Shown in pieces: positions 1-4,808 of a stretch of 5,467 nucleotides of DNA (position 1 is its first letter; each line of letters begins with the position of its first letter). The DNA lies in the NCBI GenBank assembly GCA_021847125.1, contig JAJZUK010000109.1:1-5467 (forward strand), in the 5' to 3' direction. The notes beneath the pieces were generated by a model. That model ran no database searches, was not told where the DNA came from, and saw only the letters and a list, made by a program, of their open reading frames with translations. Both the position numbers and the translations under genes were made by a program. This stretch comes from Pseudomonadota bacterium. Lineage in GTDB: Bacteria; Pseudomonadota; Gammaproteobacteria; Burkholderiales; SG8-39.

Positions 1-375
1 ATCAAATTCGCGAAATACTACGAACTCGGGGAAAACGACGTGGTATTCACCGTATTCACGGATTCCATGGCGATGTACCGCAGCCGTTTGACCGAGCTCG
101 ACGCGGAACGCGGGGCGTACGACCAGCGCCAGGCAGACCGCGATTACGACAGGCTTTCAGGCATTTCGATAGATCATGTGCTCGAGCTCTCGCACCTCGA
201 CAAGCGCCGCGTGCACCAGCTCAAATATTTCTCCTGGGTCGAACAACTCGGCAAGACCGTCGAAGAACTCCGTGCCCAGTGGAGCGACTACCGGAATTAC
301 TGGGGTTGCCTGCGCACCCAGACTGCAGAACTGGACAAGATGATCGATGAGTTCAACGCGGAGGCAGGTAGGTAA
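1..375 (+). CDS. C-terminal part of a PLP-dependent fold-type II enzyme (cysteine synthase-like)
   Basis: The frame is open from the window edge to a TAA at 373-375, giving 124 visible codons; the true start lies upstream. The visible part begins IKFAKYYELGENDVVFTVFT and continues with DSMAMYRSRL, DHVLELSHLDKRR and QLKYFSWVEQLGKTVEEL. From memory this matches the C-terminal end and tail of a subgroup of PLP-dependent beta-family proteins often annotated as cysteine synthase family or PLP-dependent protein subunit beta (usually about 450-480 residues). The PLP lysine and phosphate-binding loop would lie outside the window, so chemistry and substrate cannot be judged. The gene ends 44 bases before a serine ammonia-lyase on the same strand, consistent with a shared amino-acid-metabolism transcript. 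The in-frame GTG at 40 is internal to the domain and is not the start. The family call is fairly likely; a specific activity cannot be given. Confidence 0.66.
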   Translation: MKFAKYYELGENDVVFTVFTDSMAMYRSRLTELDAERGAYDQRQADRDYDRLSGISIDHVLELSHLDKRRVHQLKYFSWVEQLGKTVEELRAQWSDYRNYWGCLRTQTAELDKMIDEFNAEAGR

Positions 376-419
376 CGGTAGATCACTCAGCTACGACTTC
401 TCATAATGGTGTGTGAAAC

Positions 420-1658
420 TTGAAATCCCTCAGAGAGCTCTATCGGATCGGCCTCGGCCCCTCCAGCAGTCATACCATGGGGCCGCGCTTTGCCGCCGAG
501 GCCTTTAAAGCGTCGGCAACCCCGGCGGCGCGCTTGCGCGTCACGCTCTACGGCAGCCTTGCCGCAACCGGACACGGGCACCTGACCGATGTCGCAGTCA
601 GCGAGCCGTTTTCGCCGACGCCGGTTGAACTCGTATGGGCGCCGGAGCAATCGTTGCCGCGTCATCCCAATGGCATGAAGTTCGAGGCGCTCGACGCATG
701 CGGAAGCATTGTTGCCTCCCGCATCGTGTATTCAGTGGGCGGCGGCGCCTTGCTGGATGAAGATGGCAAACCTGATGGCAGTGGCGAAGTCTATCCCTAC
801 ACGTACATGCGGGAGATTCTGGAGCAGACCGAGCGCGAAGGTCTTCTGCTCTGGGAGCTTGCAGGCCGGCACGAAGGACAGGAAATCTGGCCGTACCTGG
901 GCGGCATATGGATAGCCATGAAAAAGGCTGTCGAAACCGGATTGAACGCGGAGGGGAAGCTGCCCGGTTCATTGAATGTGCCGCGCAAGGCCTCTGCTTA
1001 CCATGCCCGCGCGCAAAGCATGGCCGGCCACTCCGGCGAGACCGCCTTGCTGTTTGCCTACGCCCTGGCCGTATCGGAAACAAACGCGTCGGGCGGCGAG
1101 GTCGTCACCGCGCCGACCTGCGGCGCCTGTGGCGTGCTGCCGGCAGTGCTGTTTTTTCTGCAACAACAGTCGCAATTCTCCGATGAGAAAATCTGCCGCG
1201 CGCTCGCCACGGCCGGAATGATCGGAAATATCGTCAAACGCAACGCCTCGATCTCCGGGGCCGAAGTCGGCTGCCAAGGAGAAGTGGGAACCGCCTGCGC
1301 TATGGCCGCCGCTGCCGCTGCTCAGCTATTGGGGGGCTCCGTGCGCCAGATCGAATATGCGGCGGAGATGGGGCTGGAACACCACCTCGGACTTACCTGC
1401 GATCCGATCGGTGGATACGTGCAGATTCCGTGTATTGAGCGCAATGCCATCGCCGCGGTACGCGCTGTCGACTGCGCGACCTATGCGCTGCTCTCCGACG
1501 GACATCACATCGTGTCCTTTGACGAAGTGGTGAGCTCCATGTGGGAAACGGGCCGCGACATGAACTCGAGTTATCGCGAAACCGCGCAAGGTGGGCTGGC
1601 GAAGATCTACTTGCTGCGCAAGACCGGTACGAACGGTTTCCCGGGCATGGGGAGCTAA
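420..1658 (+). CDS. sdaA: L-serine ammonia-lyase, iron-sulfur dependent (single-chain SdaA type)
   Basis: This cytoplasmic enzyme deaminates L-serine to pyruvate and ammonia using a [4Fe-4S] cluster. It has 412 residues. The N-terminal beta domain (about 1-115) opens with RIGLGPSSSHTMGP at residues 9-22, the family signature near the N-terminus. The catalytic alpha domain (about 140-400) carries APTCGACGVLPAVL (231-244), SGAEVGCQGEVGTACAMAA (279-297) and GLTCDPIGGYVQIPCIERN (324-342). Cys285, Cys327 and Cys338 correspond to the three known cluster ligands of the family. The start must be the TTG at 420: a TGA lies in frame at 414-416, and the next ATG (477) falls inside the SSSHTMG motif. Upstream there is only a weak GGTG, so initiation may be inefficient. 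It is somewhat shorter than the roughly 454-residue E. coli SdaA. No cysteine occurs after Cys352, although some characterised relatives use a C-terminal cysteine to cap the cluster. Family assignment is very secure. Confidence 0.95.
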   Translation: MKSLRELYRIGLGPSSSHTMGPRFAAEAFKASATPAARLRVTLYGSLAATGHGHLTDVAVSEPFSPTPVELVWAPEQSLPRHPNGMKFEALDACGSIVASRIVYSVGGGALLDEDGKPDGSGEVYPYTYMREILEQTEREGLLLWELAGRHEGQEIWPYLGGIWIAMKKAVETGLNAEGKLPGSLNVPRKASAYHARAQSMAGHSGETALLFAYALAVSETNASGGEVVTAPTCGACGVLPAVLFFLQQQSQFSDEKICRALATAGMIGNIVKRNASISGAEVGCQGEVGTACAMAAAAAAQLLGGSVRQIEYAAEMGLEHHLGLTCDPIGGYVQIPCIERNAIAAVRAVDCATYALLSDGHHIVSFDEVVSSMWETGRDMNSSYRETAQGGLAKIYLLRKTGTNGFPGMGS

Positions 1659-1800
1659 CGGACGTCGCGGCTTTAGATTCTTACGCGCCAAATGTTGAAC
1701 AAAACCACTACAACAAATTCTTTTTGAACGTAAATTTCAAATATTTTTGGCTAGACCTTCCTCGACAAAAGCGCTCGCCCCGCCTTTCGGCACGGTGAAA
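1659..1800. other. AT-rich intergenic junction upstream of a gene remnant
   Basis: No gene is recognised between the serine ammonia-lyase stop and the start of recognisable magnesium-ATPase homology near 1804. Positions 1681-1750 contain 21 G/C in 70 bases (30 %), in sharp contrast to the GC-rich flanks. A short inverted repeat, TTTGAA (1723-1728) and TTCAAA (1736-1741), flanks a 7-base spacer. I find no well-spaced -35/-10 pair and no hairpin with a T-run. The segment may be a promoter-bearing leftover, a deletion scar or the end of inserted DNA; the sequence alone does not decide. Confidence 0.4.
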
Positions 1801-2226
1801 TGCGCTCCGCGCCAGTGGACGATAGACAGGATCCTGCGCTTTATCCTTTTCATCGGCCCGATCAGCTCGATCTTCGATTACCTGACGTTCTGCATGATGC
1901 TGTATATCTTCAATTCCTGGAACGATCCGGCCTTATTTCATACGGGCTGGTTTGTGGAGTCGATCTTCACCCAAACCCTGATCATCCATATCATTCGTAC
2001 CAACAAGATTCCGTTCATTCAAAGCCGGGCCAGTTGGCCGCTGATCCTCACATCGCTGATCATCGTCGCGATCGGCGCCTGGCTGACGGTTTCACCCGTG
2101 GCGGGCACGCTCGGGTTTGTTTCGCTCCCGCCGCTGTACTGGCTGTATCTGGCCATCATGCTGCTGGGCTATGCGATTCTGACGCAGCTGGTGAAGGCTT
2201 GGTTCATTCGCCGGTTCGGCGAGTGA
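1747..2226 (+). pseudogene. mgtA: 3' remnant of a magnesium-transporting P-type ATPase (MgtA/MgtB type)
   Basis: The open frame (TTG 1747 to TGA 2224-2226, 159 residues) encodes only the C-terminal membrane region of an Mg2+-importing P3-type ATPase. Homology by eye begins at APRQW (residues 20-24, about 1804) and runs through RFILFIGPISSIFDYLTF (31-48), HTGWFVESIFTQTLIIHIIR (65-84), KIPFIQSRASWP (87-98) and TQLVKAWFIRRFGE at the end (146-159). These match the last transmembrane segments of MgtA/MgtB, with hydrophobic stretches near 31-54, 99-115 and 128-147. The full protein is about 900 residues. The actuator domain, the DKTGT phosphorylation site and the nucleotide-binding domain are all missing, and the upstream 140 bases hold no trace of them. 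The first 20 residues look like chance coding of junction DNA. A GTG at 1795 could start a shorter peptide, but no convincing ribosome-binding site precedes it. The conserved frame, without stops, implies fairly recent truncation. A pump function is excluded; a retained small membrane protein is possible but unsupported. Confidence 0.85.
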
Positions 2227-2289
2227 CGGTGGCTGCGCGCGTTGCGCAAGCATTCCCGCCGTTTCCCGGCCCCGCGGCGCCCCTGTACT

Positions 2290-2565
2290 TCAGTGTCGGT
2301 GCGGCAGCGGCGGCGCGGGCCGGCGCCAGATCAGCTCGCCGTCTCGGTACACCTCGCGTACGCGGTGGTAGGGCACCGAGTGCACCGAGCCGTCCGCCGC
2401 GATCGCCTCGAACGCGCTATGGCTGTCGCTGGCGAACTCGATGCGCGCCAGCGGCACCTTCACGATCTGCTTATCCACGCGGTCGTAATAGCCGACGACG
2501 ATGGTAGCGTGCCCGAATTCGGGGTCCCAGCGGATGCGGCTCAACAGCTCCTGAATCGGGATCAT
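2290..2565 (-). CDS. DUF504 / MJ1316-type small protein (predicted RNA-end recognition domain)
   Basis: The 91-residue protein starts MIPIQELLSRIRWDPEFG (1-18), continues with VGYYDR (24-29) and ends in VPYHRVREVYRDGELIWRRP (64-83). This is the layout of the DUF504/MJ1316 family, in which the terminal HRIR-x-V-x-x-DG-x-x-IWRR block is the hallmark. In other organisms the domain is found with or fused to RNA 2'-5' ligase, cyclase or poly(A)-polymerase-like enzymes, and comparative genomics has proposed that it recognises cyclic RNA ends. The biochemical role remains unproven. I chose ATG at 2565 because the motif begins exactly there; a longer reading to 2637 would add 24 low-complexity residues overlapping the upstream gene. 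It begins 13 bases after the stop of the dehydrogenase gene, so it is almost certainly co-transcribed, with only a weak ribosome-binding site and possible translational coupling. No RNA ligase or cyclase partner is in the window. Confidence 0.87.
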   Translation of the reverse strand: MIPIQELLSRIRWDPEFGHATIVVGYYDRVDKQIVKVPLARIEFASDSHSAFEAIAADGSVHSVPYHRVREVYRDGELIWRRPAPPLPHRH

Positions 2566-2578
2566 GCGGCAAGAGCTT

Positions 2579-3424
2579 TCAGCGCAGCGTATGGCGGTGC
2601 GCGCCCGGCGCCAACGCGGCAAGATTGCGGGCGGCATCGAGCATCACGCGCGCGGCAAACGTCGCTGCGTCGAAACGCGCCTCGAGCAGCAGGCTCTCGT
2701 GCCGACCGGCCGTCGCCGTTGCGCGGCGCTCGAGCACGATCCCGGATCCTGCGGTTTCCAGCGCAGCCAGGTTCTGAACCGCAAACACGTGGACCTCGGC
2801 GTCGACGAACAGCGGATCGGCCTCGATCGCCTGCTTGACCGAATCGATGTCGGCGCCCTGGTTCAGTTCTGCGTACACGTAGCGCTGCAATCCGCCGCCG
2901 GCGGAGCGATGTTCGGTCGCGAGCGCGTCCTTGACGCCGTCGATGGCTGCGGCGATCGCGCTGTGATGCAGGCTTAGCCCGGGGTGTTTCTCGTTCAGCG
3001 TTTGTCCGTGGGGAATCAATGCCTCGAACAGGTGCTGCAGCAACGGCAGCGCACCCGGATCCCATCCTGCACCGACGATCGCGGCGACGCGATGATTGCG
3101 CGCCGCGCGATCGAGTTCGTCATAGTAGTCTTGCTGCGCGCGCCCCTCGATGCGCGCGCATTCGACCAGCGGAACGCGCTGCTGCAGGATGTCGCGCGCG
3201 ACGCCCAGCGCCGCGTTCGGCGGCACGCACAGGAGGGCGGCGTCAACACGCCTCAGATCGCGCAGGTGCGCGGCGAGCGCGATGTGACCCAGAACTGCGG
3301 GCAGGGCGGCGCCGCTGCGGCGCACCACTCCCGCGAGTTCGAACTCTCCGGCTTCGAGGAGCCCGTGCGCGCATGCTTGACCCAGAGCGCCGAAGCCTAC
3401 GATCGCCAGCCGCACCCGCTTCAT
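2579..3424 (-). CDS. Diaminopimelate dehydrogenase-like NAD(P)-dependent oxidoreductase
   Basis: A 281-residue cytoplasmic oxidoreductase with an N-terminal Rossmann fold: RLAIVGFGALGQA (5-17) gives the GxGxxG nucleotide loop (Gly10, Gly12, Gly15), and VDAALLCVPPN (60-70) is the strand where meso-diaminopimelate dehydrogenases carry a similar LCxxS/P turn. AGWDPG (119-124) is the catalytic-domain signature of that family. HPGLSLHHS (147-155), IDGVKDAL (161-168), RYVYAELNQGAD (181-192) and the end segment AARNLAALAPGAHRHTL follow in the same order as in short, type II diaminopimelate dehydrogenases. That family reversibly converts meso-diaminopimelate plus NADP to tetrahydrodipicolinate and ammonia. 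Trp121, Asp122 and Arg181 are kept. By recalled alignment, an aspartate-containing loop is replaced by VECARIEG (87-94) and the usual His-Gly near 225-228 by AGSG. The substrate may therefore not be diaminopimelate. The ATG at 3424 follows a modest GGA. First gene of a pair with the DUF504 gene. Confidence 0.77.
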   Translation of the reverse strand: MKRVRLAIVGFGALGQACAHGLLEAGEFELAGVVRRSGAALPAVLGHIALAAHLRDLRRVDAALLCVPPNAALGVARDILQQRVPLVECARIEGRAQQDYYDELDRAARNHRVAAIVGAGWDPGALPLLQHLFEALIPHGQTLNEKHPGLSLHHSAIAAAIDGVKDALATEHRSAGGGLQRYVYAELNQGADIDSVKQAIEADPLFVDAEVHVFAVQNLAALETAGSGIVLERRATATAGRHESLLLEARFDAATFAARVMLDAARNLAALAPGAHRHTLR

Positions 3425-3502
3425 GCTGACAGTTCCGACGCCACGCGCGGCTCCATTCTGTCCGATGGTATTTGCATTGAAGCGCAGGGCCGGCTCGGTT
3501 CA

Positions 3503-3516
3503 TTGACGAATGTCAA
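3503..3516. promoter_or_regulatory. Candidate CRP/FNR-family operator, variant form
   Basis: TTGAC-GAAT-GTCAA is a perfect 5+4+5 inverted repeat that differs from the FNR consensus TTGAT-N4-ATCAA by one symmetric base per half. FixK/DNR-type regulators are known to accept C/G at that position. It lies 78 bases upstream of the dehydrogenase start and its centre (3509.5) is exactly 100 bp from the centre of the canonical box. On the - strand it includes a TTGACA that could be a -35 element, but no suitable -10 follows at normal spacing. Which promoter it serves, if any, is unclear. Confidence 0.4.
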
Positions 3517-3602
3517 AAATGTCGTGCGCACGCTGCAGCACGGCAAGGCGAGGTGCCGAGCCAAGGGGGCAGGCGCGCAACGCAGGCACGCAACAAGCAG
3601 CT

Positions 3603-3616
3603 TTGATACTTATCAA
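3603..3616. promoter_or_regulatory. FNR/Anr-type operator (perfect consensus)
   Basis: TTGAT-ACTT-ATCAA matches the FNR/Anr/FixK consensus TTGAT-N4-ATCAA in all ten specified bases. It is intergenic, upstream of the 79-residue gene. Its centre at 3609.5 lies 41.5 bases before position 3651, and a plausible -10 element sits at 3639-3644, exactly the geometry of a class II FNR-activated promoter. The inference is activation of the downstream + strand genes when oxygen is low. Confidence 0.68.
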
Positions 3617-3638
3617 GACCGTCGGTTTCCCGTCTGGG

Positions 3639-3644
3639 TAAGCT
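3639..3644 (+). promoter_or_regulatory. Putative -10 element of the FNR-type promoter
   Basis: TAAGCT keeps the important first T, second A and final T of TATAAT. Placed at -12 to -7 it predicts a transcript start at A3651, which puts the upstream FNR-type box at -41.5. There is no separate -35 hexamer, as expected where an activator replaces it. The predicted 5' leader is 36 bases. The element is weak taken alone; its support comes from the spacing. Confidence 0.48.
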
Positions 3645-3686
3645 TGGATCATCCGCGGTTTTTGATCGCGCATAAAGGAGCAACTC

Positions 3687-3926
3687 ATGGCCAGGCACGT
3701 GGTTCAAGTAGGCGCTCCCGATCCCGAGCGCAGGACCTCGCCGATTCTGGACGAGTACGAAGAGCTTTCGCTCGACATGGAACTCGAAGCCGGCACCTGC
3801 TATTTCAACGATACCGCCTACCCCATAGGCACTTACGTCCTGAGCGGGGATGAATTGCTGCATGGCGAGGAGCGCGGCGTTTGGGTGCGCAAGGGCGAAA
3901 TGCGGCCGAATACATCAGAACAATAG
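3687..3926 (+). CDS. Small hypothetical protein, 79 residues, function unknown
   Basis: I do not recognise the family. The ATG at 3687 is preceded by AAAGGAG (3674-3680), six bases upstream, the best ribosome-binding site in the window, so this is very likely a real and well-translated gene. The protein is acidic in the middle (LDEYEELSLDMELEAG, 21-36) with a compact core containing CYFNDTAYPIGTYVLSGDEL (38-57), then GVWVRKGEMRP (64-74). It has one cysteine (Cys38), no signal peptide and no membrane segment, so a soluble cytoplasmic protein is expected. The alternating hydrophobic pattern and Gly-Thr-Tyr and Gly-Val-Trp turns suggest a small beta-rich fold. It sits directly behind the FNR-type promoter, 46 bases before the RMD1-family gene, and probably shares its transcript. 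An oxygen-responsive role is inferred from context only. Confidence 0.82.
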   Translation: MARHVVQVGAPDPERRTSPILDEYEELSLDMELEAGTCYFNDTAYPIGTYVLSGDELLHGEERGVWVRKGEMRPNTSEQ

Positions 3927-3972
3927 CCGATTGCGCGCAAAGGCGGGACCAGCGGCAGCCGGGGCCTAGCGC

Positions 3973-4776
3973 ATGGATGTTTCAACCGTTCTTCCCAACA
4001 CCAGCTTCACCGCCAGAGCTTTGCTGCTGGGCGAGCGCATCGATTTGCGCAGCCGTTTCGCGGGCGAAGCCCTCGCGCGCAATCCACTGACGGTCCCGGT
4101 CGGCGGCGGCGGGGTGGCTGTGCTGTTCCGCTATGGCGCCGTGGTTCTGTTCGATGTCACGCCCGCCGCGCAGGTCGCGTTCCTCGAACAGGTGCTGGCG
4201 CTGGTGTGGAATCGCTACGACAAGCCGGAAACCGAAGAAGTTGCGGTGCGCATCGATCCCGCGGTGCGCGAGGGCATGCAGGGCGATGCCGTCTGCTTCG
4301 AGGCTATGTCGGTAGAGCGCCTGCAGCTGGTGGCCTCGGTCCTGAGTCAGAGCGTGGCGCTGGCGATGTACGAGTCGCGCGTGGCGCAGAATTTCGACCG
4401 GATCGAGCCGCTGGCGCGCAACCTCGAGCGCGACGGCCGCATCCTTGCGAATTCTTCCGAACTGCTGCGGCATATAGGCGCGATGCTGCTGTCCGAGCAG
4501 ATGATGGTCGGCCGCGTCGAAATCAGCGAAAAGCCGGACACGCTGTGGGAGCATCCCGGCCTGGAGGGCTTGTATCTGCGCATGGAGGGCGAGTTCGAAA
4601 TCCGCGAGCGGTACGCGGCGCTGGAGCGCAAGCTGAACCTGATTTCGCGCACGGTGCAGACCGTGGCCGAGCTGCTGCACAGCAAGCGGTCCCTGCGGCT
4701 GGAATGGTCCATCGTGATCCTGATCGTGATCGAGATCGTGCTTACGCTCTGCACCATGGCCACCAGCGTCGCCTAG
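3973..4776 (+). CDS. RMD1/DUF155-family membrane protein
   Basis: The 267-residue protein has the features of the RMD1 (DUF155) family, known from yeast Rmd1/Rmd8/Sif2-type proteins and the mitochondrial RMND1 protein and widely present, but uncharacterised, in bacteria. An N-terminal beta-rich part contains VAVLFRYGAVVLFDVTP (48-64), whose FRYG core is the family signature. A helical middle includes ERLQLVASVLSQSVALAMYE (115-134) and LERDGRILANSSELLRHIGA (151-170). A predicted coiled coil (about 205-240, EIRERYAALERKLNLISRTV) leads to a single hydrophobic segment at 244-262 just before the C-terminus. It is therefore probably tail-anchored with the bulk in the cytoplasm. The ATG at 3973 follows only a GGGG-type ribosome-binding site. 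It lies 46 bases after the 79-residue gene and probably shares its FNR-type promoter. It converges on the DnaJ gene with 32 bases between stops. The family is clear; no molecular function is established for bacterial members. Confidence 0.88.
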   Translation: MDVSTVLPNTSFTARALLLGERIDLRSRFAGEALARNPLTVPVGGGGVAVLFRYGAVVLFDVTPAAQVAFLEQVLALVWNRYDKPETEEVAVRIDPAVREGMQGDAVCFEAMSVERLQLVASVLSQSVALAMYESRVAQNFDRIEPLARNLERDGRILANSSELLRHIGAMLLSEQMMVGRVEISEKPDTLWEHPGLEGLYLRMEGEFEIRERYAALERKLNLISRTVQTVAELLHSKRSLRLEWSIVILIVIEIVLTLCTMATSVA

Positions 4777-4808
4777 CGGCCATTCGGATCGGGCAATCGG
4801 CGCCGCTT

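Noticed and set aside
1723..1741. Inverted repeat TTTGAA-N7-TTCAAA as a terminator or insertion-sequence end
   Set aside because: Six-base arms in AT-rich DNA, no stable stem, no transposase fragment and no matching partner repeat seen in the window.
2232..2251. GC-rich hairpin after the ATPase remnant (7 pairs, one bulged A, 5-base loop) as a terminator
   Set aside because: No T-run on either side, and such stems arise easily in GC-rich DNA.
2566..2637. 24-residue N-terminal extension of the DUF504 protein
   Set aside because: The family begins at MIPIQ. The extension overlaps the end of the dehydrogenase gene and is Arg/Pro/Ala-rich filler.
3523..3532. Palindrome CGTGCGCACG in the divergent region as an operator
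   Set aside because: It matches no operator consensus I can name, and perfect 10-bp GC palindromes are expected by chance at this composition.
3500..3688. 62-codon - strand frame in the divergent intergenic region
   Set aside because: It overlaps the FNR-type promoter and ribosome-binding site of the opposite gene, and its product has no recognisable pattern.
2984..3853. 289-codon + strand open frame opposite the dehydrogenase
   Set aside because: It runs antisense through the dehydrogenase and crosses the promoter region and the start of the 79-residue gene in another frame. No family resemblance and no ribosome-binding site.
4777..4808. Possible bidirectional terminator between the convergent RMD1 and dnaJ genes
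   Set aside because: Only a 5-bp GCGGC/GCCGC pairing with a large loop and no T-run, too weak to call.
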